A stretch of DNA of 64,000 bases from Mycolicibacterium neworleansense (GTDB taxonomy: Bacteria > Actinomycetota > Actinomycetes > Mycobacteriales > Mycobacteriaceae). The stretch spans positions 3,100,001 through 3,164,000 of the forward strand of contig NZ_CWKH01000001.1 of assembly GCF_001245615.1 (NCBI RefSeq), written 5' to 3'. The notes under the pieces are model-generated. The model did not search any database. It saw only the letters and a list, made by a program, of their open reading frames with translations, and was not told the DNA's origin. A program made the position numbers and the translations under genes. Below, one piece after another: positions 29,527 through 39,852 of the stretch (position 1 is the first letter of the stretch; the number at the start of each line of letters is the position of its first letter).

Positions 29527-30981
29527 CTAGATCTGGATCTGCCCGGTGACCAGACCCACGACTCCGGCCACCGCGCCGAGCAGGATGACCACGAACAACA
29601 CCATTTCCGGCGGCGAGAACACCCGCAGGCCACGCTCGCGGCGGGCCATCACATACAGGACGGCTCCGGCGGCGTAGAGGATGCAGGACAGCAGCAGATG
29701 GTCGAACCCGGCCGCATACACCAGGAACAGCGTGTAGACGGTAGCCAGCCCAGCCACCACTCCGTCGGCGAGCAGGGGCTTTCGATCCTCGTAGGTCTCC
29801 CGGGTCAGAACCAGTTTCAGCGCGTAGCCGGCGGCCAGGAAGTAGGGAATCAGCGCCAGGGCCGCGGTGAGGTCCAGCATGAAATCCAGTGCCTCGGAGG
29901 TGAACAGCAGCAGGATGAGCAGCAGCTGCACCAGGCCGCCTGCCATCACCAGGGCCGTCACCGGCGCGCCGTGGCTGTTGGTCCGGGCCAGGAACCGCGG
30001 CATGTCCTCGGATTTGGCCGGGATGTAGAGAATCTCGGCGGCCATCAGCGTCCAGGCCAGGTACGCCCCCAACACCGAGAGCACCACACCGACCTTGATG
30101 AACACCGAACCCCATGGGCCGACGATCGATTCGAGCACCGAGGCCATGGACGGCTGGTTGACGGTGGCGAGCTCGGACTGCGGCAACACACCGTAGGACA
30201 CCAGGGTGACCAGAGCGAAAACGGCGAGCACAGAAAGGAATCCGAGCACCGTCGCACGGCCGACATCCTCACGCTTTTTCGCGTAGCGGGAGTACACACT
30301 GGCGCCTTCGATGCCCATGAACACGAACACCGTGATCAGCATGGTGCCCTTGGCCTGTTCGAACACCGAGGCCGACGGCCCGCCCTCGGCCTTCCAACCG
30401 CCCCAGAAGTTGTCGGCGAACACACCCGCCTTGAACGCGATCAGCGCGATCACGATGAACGCCACGATCGGAACGACCTTGGCGATAGTGGCGATCCGGT
30501 TGATGATCGCCGCTTCCTTGACCCCGCGCAGGATCAAGAAGCAGAACAGCCACACTCCGATCGAGGAGATCAGCACCGCGAGAACGGTGCTGCCGTCGCC
30601 CAATTGCGGGAACATCGCACTGGCGGTGGCCATGATGAGCACCCAGTACGACGCATTGCCCGCACACGCCGAAGCCCAGAATCCGAAGGCCGAATTGAAT
30701 CCGACGTAATCGCCGAAGCCGGCCTTGGCGTAGGCGAAGATGCCGGCGTCCAGATCGGGCTTGCGGGTGGCCAACCGCTGGAATACGAATGCCAGCATCA
30801 GCATTCCCGTGCCGGCGATGGTCCAGGCGATGGTCGCCCCCAGCACCCCGGACTCCGCACCGAACCGTCGCGGCAACAGGAATACCCCCGAGCCGATCAT
30901 CGACCCGACCACCATCGCGGTCAAGGTCGGCAGACTGACCTTCTCGCTCGTCGATTCTGTCTTCGGTTCAGCCGTGGTCAT
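29527..30981 (-). CDS. arcD: Arginine/ornithine antiporter
   Basis: 484-aa APA-family membrane protein with about 12 segments; signature [18 protein letters not shown] near the N-terminus. It precedes arcA in the operon, the classic transporter-deiminase pairing. Start ATG 30981 chosen over one 13 codons upstream because it begins the conserved region. It may exchange arginine for ornithine or citrulline. Confidence 0.9.
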   Translation of the reverse strand: MTTAEPKTESTSEKVSLPTLTAMVVGSMIGSGVFLLPRRFGAESGVLGATIAWTIAGTGMLMLAFVFQRLATRKPDLDAGIFAYAKAGFGDYVGFNSAFGFWASACAGNASYWVLIMATASAMFPQLGDGSTVLAVLISSIGVWLFCFLILRGVKEAAIINRIATIAKVVPIVAFIVIALIAFKAGVFADNFWGGWKAEGGPSASVFEQAKGTMLITVFVFMGIEGASVYSRYAKKREDVGRATVLGFLSVLAVFALVTLVSYGVLPQSELATVNQPSMASVLESIVGPWGSVFIKVGVVLSVLGAYLAWTLMAAEILYIPAKSEDMPRFLARTNSHGAPVTALVMAGGLVQLLLILLLFTSEALDFMLDLTAALALIPYFLAAGYALKLVLTRETYEDRKPLLADGVVAGLATVYTLFLVYAAGFDHLLLSCILYAAGAVLYVMARRERGLRVFSPPEMVLFVVILLGAVAGVVGLVTGQIQI

Positions 30982-31035
30982 CTGTCGTCTTTCGCAATGC
31001 GCTGGACGGTGCTTGAACAAGCATGAATGCGGTCA

Positions 31036-31070
31036 ACCATAGATCAGATTCACCAAACGTCCGGTGAACC
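31036..31070 (-). promoter_or_regulatory. arcDA promoter/operator candidate
   Basis: On the minus strand TATGGT (31041-31036) is a possible -10. Just upstream is the inverted repeat GATTCACC-N8-GGTGAACC (31047-31070; arms match at 7 of 8). A further GGTGAAC half-site lies at 31085-31091. No -35 is clear, so an activator site is possible. Confidence 0.4.
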
Positions 31071-31119
31071 TGCAGCGCTTAAACGGTGAACGCACCAACC
31101 GCGTTGATCCTGAACGAGA

Positions 31120-31965
31120 TCAGAGATCGGCGATGATCTGCTGTCGTTTCGCCGTGTACTCGTCCTCGCTGATGGCACCCGTCGCCCGCAGAGTTTCCAG
31201 TTCCTGAAGACGCTGTGCGGTCGACGGCGCGGGCGGTGCCAGGAAAGGAGCGGACGGCGCACCTGATTCCGATGGCGGCACCGACGGAGCCGGCGGCGCC
31301 TGCTGCGCGGCCGCACGGCGCACCACGGCCTGGACTTCTTCGCGGGCAGCGGGATTGGTCCGCAGGTCGACCATGTTGTTGATGGCGATGCCGTGTGACT
31401 TGAGGATCTGCAGGATCTCCATCAGCGGACCGGATTGACCGGTGAGGTCGTAGGTCCGATTCTCCTCGGCGATGGTGAACGTGGCCGGCATCAGACCGCT
31501 GACCAGACTGCTTCTGTCCCAGTCGATCCGATACTCGTTCGTGGCCGGATCGACGATTGCGACCAACTTGCGGTTCGTGATCATCGGCAGCCTCGACACC
31601 GAGGCCAGCACGCGGTCCTGGCTGGCGAACGGCGCGATGCCAGGCCCCGAGATCTGCAGATCCAGCTTCACCAGCGGCTGCTCGTTGATCCGAGTATTGG
31701 TCTCATGGATACCGGTGACCTGCGCCAGCGCCAGCACGCCGACCTCTTCGAGCTTTTCGTTCTGGGCCGCCGACTTCGCCCCGGCGGCGGTGAGCCCCAG
31801 CGCGATGAGGACGTCGATCGCGGTGACCAGCAGACCGGTCCAGAACATCCACTTCATCATCGGATCCGCGCCACTGACGAAGTAGATGGTCAAAAAGATC
31901 GGACCGACGATGCCACACAACAGCACGAAAGCCTGGATGCGAACGTACCGCCAGAATGTGGACAT
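31120..31965 (-). CDS. Membrane protein with C-terminal SHOCT domain
   Basis: 281 aa: two N-terminal membrane segments (about 10-32 and 38-62), a central soluble domain, an Ala/Pro-rich linker (~225-255), and a C-terminal SHOCT motif (RLQELETLRATGAISEDEYTAKRQQIIADL is the last 30 residues). SHOCT domains are short oligomerisation modules. Function unknown. AGGAG lies 6 bases before the ATG at 31965; a much longer upstream frame is not credible. Confidence 0.8.
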   Translation of the reverse strand: MSTFWRYVRIQAFVLLCGIVGPIFLTIYFVSGADPMMKWMFWTGLLVTAIDVLIALGLTAAGAKSAAQNEKLEEVGVLALAQVTGIHETNTRINEQPLVKLDLQISGPGIAPFASQDRVLASVSRLPMITNRKLVAIVDPATNEYRIDWDRSSLVSGLMPATFTIAEENRTYDLTGQSGPLMEILQILKSHGIAINNMVDLRTNPAAREEVQAVVRRAAAQQAPPAPSVPPSESGAPSAPFLAPPAPSTAQRLQELETLRATGAISEDEYTAKRQQIIADL

Positions 31966-32021
31966 CACAGACTCCTGTCGTCGGTCGGGCGCCATCAGAT
32001 TAGCGCCCGGACCCGCTCCGT

Positions 32022-32861
32022 TCAGGAGTGAACGACACCATCCGCGGCGACACTCGTCGGCACCGTCTGCTGCTGCACCGGCGACGGGCCCAGCATCCGG
32101 TACAACGGCCACGTCCACCGGTATCCCCCGCTGCTCGCCCGCGCGTAACTGGTGTGCACGGCGATCGCGTGGGCCGTCACCTCTTCGGCGTCCTCGTCGT
32201 AGTCGCAGACCGCGTCGCCGCGATCGCACACGCTGATCGTGCGACTACCCACCGACGGCGGCAGCGGGCCCGGCGCGTGAGCCAGGATCGGCCAGTCCTG
32301 CGCGACACCCTTGCCGGCCCCGACAACTGCGGTCGCGGTGCCCAAGTTCACCGTCGGGTCGGCCGGCAGGCGGTCACCGTCGGCGACCAGCAGCGCGGCC
32401 GCCAGGTTCGGGCTGGCCGCCAACGCGGCCAGATTGCGGTGGACCACCATCGCACCCTGCGAATAGCCGGCCAGCACCACCTTGCTCGACGGGCATTGCT
32501 GAGTGAATGCCGCGTACTGGTTGCCCAGTGCCGCCACGCCCGCGTCGACACTGCTCATGAAGCCGCCCCAGCCCAGCAGGTCACCGTCGGCGGGTACCGC
32601 CACGGCCGGGTAGGCCACCGACTCGGCGGTCATCGTCCGGCCGTCCTGCTGCACCCACACGGACAGGTCGCGCAGGGAGTTGTAGACCACCCGGCCCATC
32701 CCGGCGTCAACCGTGGGATCGTCACGCTCACCAGACCCGGCGACGCCGATCCAGTGCAGGTCAGGACACCCGGGGCTGGCGGCCGCCTGGCCCGTCAGGC
32801 CGATCAGTGCCGCACCGGCAACCGCACCGGCACCTACCAGTGCACCTATCCGTCGAAACAT
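32022..32861 (-). CDS. Secreted cutinase-like esterase
   Basis: 279 aa with a signal peptide (cleavage near Ala28) and a mature cutinase domain. The nucleophile elbow is GYSQG with Ser134. The disulfide-framed acid is in CDRGDAVCDYD (Asp216) and the His in HTSYA is His236. Mycobacterial relatives are lipases or esterases of the cell envelope; the true substrate is not determinable. It lies 56 bp upstream of the SHOCT gene. Confidence 0.9.
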   Translation of the reverse strand: MFRRIGALVGAGAVAGAALIGLTGQAAASPGCPDLHWIGVAGSGERDDPTVDAGMGRVVYNSLRDLSVWVQQDGRTMTAESVAYPAVAVPADGDLLGWGGFMSSVDAGVAALGNQYAAFTQQCPSSKVVLAGYSQGAMVVHRNLAALAASPNLAAALLVADGDRLPADPTVNLGTATAVVGAGKGVAQDWPILAHAPGPLPPSVGSRTISVCDRGDAVCDYDEDAEEVTAHAIAVHTSYARASSGGYRWTWPLYRMLGPSPVQQQTVPTSVAADGVVHS

Positions 32862-32939
32862 CAGCGGACCCCCATACCCTTTGGCCTACGTGGGATCCAT
32901 CGCCTCACGGATCACATCCGTTACAGCAGGCCCGCGGGA

Positions 32940-33821
32940 TCAGAACGGGAGGCCGACCGCCCGGGTGATGCTCGGCAGCTTGGTGAGCGGGTTGTCGAAC
33001 GACGGCGGCGGCGGCGGAGGCGGCAACGCGGGCGGTGGCGGCAGCTTCGAGAAATCGAACGACGGCGGTGGCGGCAGCTTCGAGAAATCGAACGACGGCG
33101 GTGGCGGCAACTTGGTGAAATCGAACGCCGGCGGCGGCGGCAGTGCGGGCATGCCTGCACCAACCGCGGCAGGACCCAGCATCAGCGCGGCCAGACCATC
33201 AGGGGAAGGCAAGCCGACGTTCTGATTGCCATAGCTGGCAGCGGTGATGACGGCCCCCAGGAAGTCCAATGCGCCACCGCCGATGCCACCGACTCCGCCG
33301 GAGACCGAAGAAGCGATGGTGCCCGCGACGTTCTGCGCATTGGCGTCGGCGATCGCCGTCCACGGCGGCTGCACGGAGCCGGCGTCGAACTGGGGCCAGG
33401 AGATGGTGGGCACCTCGGCCGGCGCCTCGGGCAGCGACGGAACGGCAGGTGCGGACCGGTTCATGTTGCCGGGATTCCAACTGGTCCCACCGGTAGACGG
33501 TAGCGCTGAGGTGGATCGACTCGGCGGTTTCGGCGACGGCGTCATAGGCGGCACCACATCCGGGATGATCGACGGTGCGGGGTGCGCGGCAACGGGCTGT
33601 ACATGCTCGGCGGGTGCCGACGCGACGGCAACCGGCCTCGGGTTCTCGGGGGCTGGTTGCTGCTCCGGTTCCTGCCCGACCACCCACACCAGGGCGCCGA
33701 CCGCAGCCACCGCGACCGTCGTCGACACTCCCGCCACGATCCGGGACGGACTCAATTGCGCCCGGACCCGTTCGGCGAGCGGCAGCGACGCCGGGATCGG
33801 TTCTGTCACATCAACGTCCAT
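32940..33821 (-). CDS. Proline-rich single-span envelope protein
   Basis: 293 aa: short cytoplasmic N-terminus, one membrane segment (about 30-48, VAGVSTTVAVAAVGALVWVV), and a long Pro/Ala/Ser-rich exported region. A near-C-terminal block of 11-residue repeats PPPP(S/A)FDF(S/T)KL follows. Unrecognised beyond that; composition suggests a wall-spanning stalk. It lies just upstream of the cutinase gene on the same strand. Confidence 0.7.
   Translation of the reverse strand: MDVDVTEPIPASLPLAERVRAQLSPSRIVAGVSTTVAVAAVGALVWVVGQEPEQQPAPENPRPVAVASAPAEHVQPVAAHPAPSIIPDVVPPMTPSPKPPSRSTSALPSTGGTSWNPGNMNRSAPAVPSLPEAPAEVPTISWPQFDAGSVQPPWTAIADANAQNVAGTIASSVSGGVGGIGGGALDFLGAVITAASYGNQNVGLPSPDGLAALMLGPAAVGAGMPALPPPPAFDFTKLPPPPSFDFSKLPPPPSFDFSKLPPPPALPPPPPPPSFDNPLTKLPSITRAVGLPF
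33031..33129. repeat. Three 33-bp tandem repeats
   Basis: Units at 33031-33063, 33064-33096 and 33097-33129, each 33 bp. The first two are identical; the third diverges around AACTTGGTG. They encode the PPPPSFDFSKL units of the proline-rich protein, so copy number may vary between strains. Confidence 0.9.
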
Positions 33822-33950
33822 CTTCAGCTCGCCCCGTAACGATCAATGGTCGGAGACCGTTGATGATTCAACGATGTCGCCCCAGCCAAACTATCACTCG
33901 GACCCGCCACACGCGCATGTCCGTCCTCCCGCCGACACCATCAACACACA

Positions 33951-33984
33951 AAAGCCCCCGAAATCCGAAGATTTCGGGGGCTTT
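33951..33984 (-). terminator. Rho-independent terminator of the str operon
   Basis: A 15-bp perfect stem (AAAGCCCCCGAAATC / GATTTCGGGGGCTTT) with a CGAA loop, followed on the minus strand by a TTTTGTGTG run. Located 48 bp after tuf. It has A/T flanks on both sides and could work in both directions. Confidence 0.88.
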
Positions 33985-34031
33985 CGCGTGCTAGATCAGA
34001 TCATCACTTAGGTGATCCCAGTAGGCGGAGC

Positions 34032-35222
34032 CTACTTAATGATCTTGGTAACCCGGCCGGCGCCGACGGTACGGCCGCCCTCGCGGATCGCGAAGCGCAG
34101 GCCCTCGTCCATGGCGACGGGCTGGATCAGCTTGACGGAGATGTCGGTGTTGTCACCGGGCATCACCATCTCGGTGCCCTCGGGCAGGGTAACCACGCCG
34201 GTCACGTCCGTGGTACGGAAGTAGAACTGCGGGCGGTAGTTGTTGAAGAACGGCGTGTGGCGGCCGCCCTCGTCCTTGGACAGGATGTAGACGCTGCCCT
34301 CGAACTCGGTGTGCGGGGTGGTGGTGCCGGGCTTGACCACAACCTGGCCACGCTCGACGTCCTCGCGCTTGATGCCACGAACCAGCAGACCGACGTTGTC
34401 GCCGGCCTGGCCCTGGTCGAGCAGCTTGCGGAACATTTCCACACCGGTGACGGTGGTCTTGGTCGTGGTCGGGCGGATGCCGACGATCTCGACCTCTTCG
34501 TTGACGTTGATCACGCCACGCTCGACGCGACCGGTCACCACGGTGCCACGACCGGTGATGGTGAAGACGTCCTCGACGGGCATGAGGAACGGCTTGTCGG
34601 TCTCGCGAACCGGATCCGGGATCGACTCGTCGACCGCGTCCATCAGGTCCTCAACCGACTTGACCCACTTCGGGTCACCCTCCAGCGCCTTCAGCGCGGA
34701 GACCCGGATGACCGGGGCGTCCTCGTCGAAGTCCTGGGCGGCCAGCAGTTCGCGGACCTCCATCTCGACGAGCTCGATGAGCTCCTCGTCGTCCACGGCG
34801 TCCGACTTGTTCAGCGCCACCAGGATGTAGGGCACACCCACCTGGCGGGCCAGCAGCACGTGCTCGCGGGTCTGCGGCATCGGGCCGTCGGTCGCGGCGA
34901 CCACCAGGATCGCGCCGTCCATCTGGGCGGCACCGGTGATCATGTTCTTGATGTAGTCGGCGTGACCGGGGGCGTCCACGTGGGCGTAGTGGCGCTTTTC
35001 GGTCTGGTACTCCACGTGGGAGATGTTGATCGTGATGCCGCGCTGACGCTCCTCAGGCGCATTGTCGATCTGGTCGAATGCGCGCGATTCGTTCAACTCC
35101 GGGTACTTGTCATGCAGAACCTTGGTGATTGCTGCAGTGAGCGTGGTCTTGCCGTGGTCAACGTGACCGATGGTCCCGATGTTGACGTGCGGCTTCGTCC
35201 GCTCGAACTTCGCCTTCGCCAC
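34032..35222 (-). CDS. tuf: Elongation factor Tu
   Basis: 396-aa GTPase delivering aminoacyl-tRNA. G-motifs: GHVDHGKTT (G1), RGITI (G2), DAPGHADY (G3) and NKSD (G4). Domains II and III are complete ([32 protein letters not shown]). Usual length. Last gene of the str operon, 88 bp after fusA, with a terminator downstream. Confidence 0.99.
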   Translation of the reverse strand: MAKAKFERTKPHVNIGTIGHVDHGKTTLTAAITKVLHDKYPELNESRAFDQIDNAPEERQRGITINISHVEYQTEKRHYAHVDAPGHADYIKNMITGAAQMDGAILVVAATDGPMPQTREHVLLARQVGVPYILVALNKSDAVDDEELIELVEMEVRELLAAQDFDEDAPVIRVSALKALEGDPKWVKSVEDLMDAVDESIPDPVRETDKPFLMPVEDVFTITGRGTVVTGRVERGVINVNEEVEIVGIRPTTTKTTVTGVEMFRKLLDQGQAGDNVGLLVRGIKREDVERGQVVVKPGTTTPHTEFEGSVYILSKDEGGRHTPFFNNYRPQFYFRTTDVTGVVTLPEGTEMVMPGDNTDISVKLIQPVAMDEGLRFAIREGGRTVGAGRVTKIIK

Positions 35223-35310
35223 TGTGGTGTCCTCCTGGACTTGTTGGTGCTTTTCCTGAAAGCAGTGTTGATGTGTTCAGTTGTGTGCCGCGACAGTTGC
35301 CGCGACGAGC

Positions 35311-37413
35311 CTACTGACCCGTCGCCTTCGCGATGATCTCCTTCGCCACGTTCGCCGGAACTTCGGCGTACGAGTCGAACACCATGGAGTAGTTCGCCCG
35401 GCCCTGGGTCTTCGACCGAAGGTCGCCCACGTAGCCGAACATCTCCGACAGCGGCACCTGCGCCTTGACGACACGCGCACCGCTGCGCTCCTCCATGGCC
35501 TGGATCTGACCACGGCGGGAGTTCAGGTCGCCGATCACGTCACCCATGTAGTCCTCGGGCGTCGTGACCTCGACAGCCATGATGGGCTCCAGGATGACCG
35601 GCTGGGCCGCCTGGGCGGCCTTCTTCAGCACCTGCGAACCCGCCACCTTGAACGCCATTTCCGAGGAGTCGACCTCGTGGTAGGCGCCGTCGAGCAGCGT
35701 CACCTTCAGATTCACCAGCGGGTAGCCTGCCAACACGCCGTACTGCATGGCGTCCTGCGCACCGGCATCCACCGAGGGGATGTACTCGCGCGGGATGCGG
35801 CCACCGGTGACCTTGTTCTCGAACTCGTAGGTGGCACCGTCCTCGCCGATGAACGGCTCGAGGTCGATGAGCACCTTCGCGAACTGGCCCGAGCCACCCG
35901 TCTGCTTCTTGTGGGTGAACTCGACCTTCTCCACCTTGCGGCGGATGGTCTCGCGGTAGGCCACCTGGGGCTTACCGACGTTGGCCTCGACCTTGAACTC
36001 GCGACGCATGCGGTCCACCAGGATGTCCAGGTGCAGCTCGCCCATACCGCCGATGACGGTCTGGCCGGTCTCCTGGTCCAGGTGCACCTTGAAGGTCGGG
36101 TCCTCTTCGGCGAGCTTCTGGATCGCGGTGCCCAGCTTCTCCTGGTCGCTCTTGGTCTTGGGCTCGATGGCCACCTCGATCACCGGATCGGGGAAGGTCA
36201 TCGACTCGAGCACGACCTGCTGGTTCGGATCGCACAGGGTGTCGCCGGTGGTGGTGTCCTTCAGACCGATCACGGCGTAGATGTGACCAGCGGAGGCCGA
36301 CTCGACCGGGTTCTCTTTGTTGGCGTGCATCTGGAACAGCTTGCCCAGACGCTCCTTCTTGCCCTTGGTCGCGTTGACGACCTGGGCACCGGACTCGACC
36401 TTGCCCGAGTACACGCGGACGTAGGTGAGCTTGCCGAAGAAGGGGTGCACGGCGATCTTGAACGCGAGCGCGGAGAACGGCTCGTCGGTCGACGGCTTGC
36501 GCAGAACCTCTTCGTCCTCCTTGCCGGGGACGTGGCCCTTGACGGACTCGACATCCAGCGGCGACGGGAGGTAGTCGATGACGGCGTCCAGCATCGGCTG
36601 CACACCCTTGTTCTTGAACGCGCTGCCGCACAGCACCGGGTACAGCTCGCTGCTGACGGTCAGCTTGCGGATCGCGCCCTTGATCTCATCGATCGTGAGC
36701 TCTTCGCCGCCGAGGTACTTCTCCAGAAGCGCCTCGTCGGTCTCGGCGACGGTGTCCATCAGCTCGCTGCGGTACTCGGCGGCCTTGTCGGCCAGGTCCG
36801 CGGGGATCTCGATGGTCTCGTAGCTCTCACCGAGCTTGGTCTCGCCGCGCCAGACCTTGGCATTCATCTCGACCAGGTCGATGATGCCCTCGAAGTCGTT
36901 CTCGGCACCGATCGGCAGCTGGATCACCAGCGGCTTGGCACCGAGGCGGTCCTTGATGGTCTGCACGGTGAAGTAGAAGTCCGCGCCGAGCTTGTCCATC
37001 TTGTTGACGAAGCAGATCCGGGGCACGTCGTACTTGTCGGCCTGACGCCACACCTGCTCGGACTGCGGCTCAACACCCTCCTTGCCGTCGAAGACGGCAA
37101 CGGCACCATCGAGCACACGCAGGCTGCGCTCCACCTCGACGGTGAAGTCGACGTGCCCGGGGGTGTCGATGATGTTGATCTGGTTGTTGTTCCAGAAGCA
37201 GGTGACGGCTGCGGAGGTGATGGTGATACCACGCTCCTGCTCCTGCTCCATCCAGTCGGTGGTGGAGGCACCGTCGTGCGTCTCACCGATCTTGTAGTTG
37301 ACGCCGGTGTAATAGAGGATGCGCTCGGTCGTCGTCGTCTTGCCGGCGTCAATGTGCGCCATGATGCCGATGTTGCGGACCTTGTTCAGGTCTGTCAGCA
37401 CGTCCTGTGCCAC
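35311..37413 (-). CDS. fusA: Elongation factor G
   Basis: 700-aa translocation GTPase. G1 [16 protein letters not shown]2 [10 protein letters not shown]3 [10 protein letters not shown]4 NKMDK. Domains II-V follow ([37 protein letters not shown]). Full length. Second to last in the str operon; 87 bp after rpsG. Confidence 0.99.
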   Translation of the reverse strand: MAQDVLTDLNKVRNIGIMAHIDAGKTTTTERILYYTGVNYKIGETHDGASTTDWMEQEQERGITITSAAVTCFWNNNQINIIDTPGHVDFTVEVERSLRVLDGAVAVFDGKEGVEPQSEQVWRQADKYDVPRICFVNKMDKLGADFYFTVQTIKDRLGAKPLVIQLPIGAENDFEGIIDLVEMNAKVWRGETKLGESYETIEIPADLADKAAEYRSELMDTVAETDEALLEKYLGGEELTIDEIKGAIRKLTVSSELYPVLCGSAFKNKGVQPMLDAVIDYLPSPLDVESVKGHVPGKEDEEVLRKPSTDEPFSALAFKIAVHPFFGKLTYVRVYSGKVESGAQVVNATKGKKERLGKLFQMHANKENPVESASAGHIYAVIGLKDTTTGDTLCDPNQQVVLESMTFPDPVIEVAIEPKTKSDQEKLGTAIQKLAEEDPTFKVHLDQETGQTVIGGMGELHLDILVDRMRREFKVEANVGKPQVAYRETIRRKVEKVEFTHKKQTGGSGQFAKVLIDLEPFIGEDGATYEFENKVTGGRIPREYIPSVDAGAQDAMQYGVLAGYPLVNLKVTLLDGAYHEVDSSEMAFKVAGSQVLKKAAQAAQPVILEPIMAVEVTTPEDYMGDVIGDLNSRRGQIQAMEERSGARVVKAQVPLSEMFGYVGDLRSKTQGRANYSMVFDSYAEVPANVAKEIIAKATGQ

Positions 37414-37500
37414 GGAAGTCTTCCCAACTCTTTCGCTTGCTTGATTAGGTGTTCGATTGCGCGCTTACCGGCACCCGACGCTGGATGCCGGGCGCGGTTG

Positions 37501-37971
37501 TCACCAGCGGTAGTGCGCGAAAGCCCGGTTCGCTTCGGCCATCTTGTGAGTGTCCTCACGACGCTTCACGGCGGCACCCAGGCCGTTGCTCGCATCCAGG
37601 ATCTCGTTGGCGAGGCGCTCGATCATGGTCTTCTCGCGACGGGCCTTGGAAAAGCTGACCAGCCAGCGCAGGGCCAGGGTGGTGGAGCGATCGGGGCGGA
37701 CCTCGACCGGCACCTGGTAGGTGGCACCACCGACGCGGCGGCTGCGGACCTCGAGGGCGGGCTTGACGTTGTCGAGCGCGCGCTTGAGGGTGACGACCGG
37801 GTCAGTGCCGGTCTTGTCGCGAGCCTGCTCCAGCGCACCGTAGACGATGCGCTCGGCCAGTGACTTCTTGCCGTCCAGCAGAACCTTGTTGACCAGCTGG
37901 GTGACCAGCTGCGACCCGTAGACCGGATCGTTGACCAACGGACGCTTCGGCGCGGGACCCTTGCGCGGCAT
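37501..37971 (-). CDS. rpsG: 30S ribosomal protein S7
   Basis: S7 organises the 30S head. 156 aa beginning [20 protein letters not shown] with core [18 protein letters not shown] and ending NRAFAHYRW. The start shares one base with the rpsL stop, indicating coupling. In E. coli S7 is the str-operon feedback regulator; not shown here. Confidence 0.99.
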   Translation of the reverse strand: MPRKGPAPKRPLVNDPVYGSQLVTQLVNKVLLDGKKSLAERIVYGALEQARDKTGTDPVVTLKRALDNVKPALEVRSRRVGGATYQVPVEVRPDRSTTLALRWLVSFSKARREKTMIERLANEILDASNGLGAAVKRREDTHKMAEANRAFAHYRW

Positions 37972-38345
37972 CAGCTCTTCTCCTTCTTGGCGCCGTAGCG
38001 GCTACGGGCCTGCTTGCGGTTCTTGACACCCTGGGTGTCGAGCGACCCGCGGATGATCTTGTAACGCACACCGGGGAGGTCCTTCACACGACCGCCACGC
38101 ACCAGCACCATCGAGTGCTCCTGCAGGTTGTGACCCTCACCGGGGATGTATGCGGTGACCTCAACGCCGCTGGTCAGCTTCACGCGGGCGACCTTGCGAA
38201 GCGCCGAGTTCGGCTTCTTCGGGGTGGTGGTGTACACGCGGGTGCACACGCCGCGGCGCTGCGGGCTGCCCTTGAGAGCCGCCGTCTTCACCTTGGCGAC
38301 CTTGTCGCGGCGACCCTTGCGGACCAGCTGGTTGATGGTTGGCAT
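37971..38345 (-). CDS. rpsL: 30S ribosomal protein S12
   Basis: 124-aa decoding-centre protein. The segment [19 protein letters not shown] has Lys43 and the later RVKDLPG has Lys88, the wild-type (streptomycin-sensitive) residues. First gene of the str operon, with a ~200-nt leader behind the promoter at 38552-38581. Confidence 0.99.
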   Translation of the reverse strand: MPTINQLVRKGRRDKVAKVKTAALKGSPQRRGVCTRVYTTTPKKPNSALRKVARVKLTSGVEVTAYIPGEGHNLQEHSMVLVRGGRVKDLPGVRYKIIRGSLDTQGVKNRKQARSRYGAKKEKS

Positions 38346-38551
38346 GTACCGGCTTTCTCTGTGTTGCTTCTTGCTGTTCTAAGTCTCTGTACTGCAGTTA
38401 TCCCCCGGTCGCGTACCCCGCGCCCGGGCGTGTCGCACGTTCTTACACCGGTGGAATTCCGATGCGTGTTAGACATGCAAATTGGCCCGGCGTGCGGGCA
38501 CGCTTGCGAAACACTCAGCCGCATGCGCCTTCCGGCCAGGCACGATCTACC

Positions 38552-38581
38552 ACAATACCAGGGCTGGCCGCGCCGAACCAA
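38552..38581 (-). promoter_or_regulatory. str operon promoter
   Basis: TTGGTT (38581-38576) and TATTGT (38557-38552) on the minus strand with an 18-base spacer, in the 270-bp gap between the TetR gene and rpsL. Predicted start near 38545. The rest of the gap (38346-38544) is an untranslated leader in which I see no strong hairpin. Confidence 0.6.
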
Positions 38582-38615
38582 ACCCGCTCACGACGACCTA
38601 ATCCCAGGTCAGACG

Positions 38616-39239
38616 CTACGACTCCAGTTGCCCCATACCGGCGGCCAGTCGTCGCAGCATATCGGTGAACACCGCATCGGTGTCGATGTCGTCCATCACA
38701 CCGGTCATTTCGAGCAGGACGAAGCCGTGAAGAGCGGACCAGAACTGCAGTGCGGCGTAGAAGGCATCCTCGCCCTCAAGCCCGTAGGAAGTCAGCACCT
38801 CGATGACCGGTCCGGCCGCTGCCCGGGTGGCCGCCGAGTACTCGGGATCGTCACCGCCGAAGGGCATCCGGGTGAATGCCGAGTAGCGACCGGGATGGTG
38901 ATGCGCATAGCTGCGGTACGCGCTGGCCATCACGGCCACCGCATCGTCACGGGTGCGGCCGGAACCGACCGTGTTGAGCATCTCGATGATGTCGTCGATC
39001 ACGCGCATCCGAACCGTGCGGCGCAGGTCGTCGAGGCTGTGCACGTGGTTGTACAGCGACGGGCCCTTGGTGCCCAGCTGATTGGCCAACGCGTTGATGG
39101 TCAGCGCATCCCAGCCCTCACGGTCCAGGAACGTCAGCGCCGCATTGACGATGGCATCGCGGCTGAGCTTCGTGGTCCGCGCCGGCCGCGACTGGGAACG
39201 CCGAGTTCCAGCCGCCTGTGCTTCCGGCCGAGCTGACAT
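38616..39239 (-). CDS. TetR-family regulator (WHG C-terminal type)
   Basis: 207 aa. HTH: LSRDAIVNAALTFLDREGWD through LGTKGPSLYNHVHSLDDL. The C-terminal half contains FWSALHGFVLLEMTG, the WHG-like core. It sits directly upstream of rpsL on the same strand, the position of Rv0681 in M. tuberculosis. Target unknown; the linkage to the str operon is positional only. Confidence 0.9.
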   Translation of the reverse strand: MSARPEAQAAGTRRSQSRPARTTKLSRDAIVNAALTFLDREGWDALTINALANQLGTKGPSLYNHVHSLDDLRRTVRMRVIDDIIEMLNTVGSGRTRDDAVAVMASAYRSYAHHHPGRYSAFTRMPFGGDDPEYSAATRAAAGPVIEVLTSYGLEGEDAFYAALQFWSALHGFVLLEMTGVMDDIDTDAVFTDMLRRLAAGMGQLES

Positions 39240-39319
39240 TTACGCACTGCCTTCGAGTCGATGTGATTGACGCCGCCGTTGGGGTCGCCGTGAAACTGTA
39301 GCCCGTCAGACAGCGCAGA

Positions 39320-39850
39320 TCAGTTCACCCGGCCCTGACTGAGCCGGGCGAGTTTCTCGGTGACCTGACACAGATCGGGCAGGGTGGCCGGGTTCATCGT
39401 CTGAATGGACCACGTGATCACATCCTGCCCCTTGGCCACATAGATACTGCACACGTTCGCGTCCGCGGCGCGGAACCCCTGATTTCCGTCGATTGACAGC
39501 TCGGTGAGAGTGCGCCCGGCCCGGGTCTCCAGGGTTCGCTCGGTGTCCATGTCACTGCCCCGGTACCACCAGGTGGAGATGCCCATCCCGGCGCCGAACG
39601 TGCCCAGCACCGAGTTCTCCTGCCAGAAACACCCGGTATCGCTGACCACTGCCTTGGTGAACATCGACGAGCCGACGGCCTCGGCGATGTCGGCATCGGT
39701 GATGCCGTTGCAGTCGGCGCCGTGAAATCCGCCGCCGGGCGCCGCCGTCTCCGGGGCCGACGGCGTGTCCTGGTGTCCGCACGCGGTCAGCAGCGCCACC
39801 GCGGCTGCGACGCCGGCCAGACACCTCACAAAGAGGTAGCGGTGCGCCAC
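39320..39850 (-). CDS. DUF3558-type lipoprotein
   Basis: 176 aa from GTG 39850, 2 bp after the preceding lipoprotein stop. Lipobox LLTAC with Cys24. The exported domain has the DUF3558 pattern: ADCNGITDADIAEAVG, a central GCFWQENSVLG and TWWYRGSDMDTERT, and a late DLCQVTEKLA with paired cysteines. Exported, function unknown. Operon with the next gene. Confidence 0.85.
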   Translation of the reverse strand: MAHRYLFVRCLAGVAAAVALLTACGHQDTPSAPETAAPGGGFHGADCNGITDADIAEAVGSSMFTKAVVSDTGCFWQENSVLGTFGAGMGISTWWYRGSDMDTERTLETRAGRTLTELSIDGNQGFRAADANVCSIYVAKGQDVITWSIQTMNPATLPDLCQVTEKLARLSQGRVN

Positions 39851-39852
39851 GA

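Noticed and set aside
29320..31026. 568-codon plus-strand frame
   Set aside because: Antisense of arcA and arcD; Gln/His/Arg-rich with no recognisable domain.
33031..33129. Tandem repeats considered as a CRISPR or insertion signature
   Set aside because: The repeats have no spacers, stay in frame and encode a proline-rich motif.
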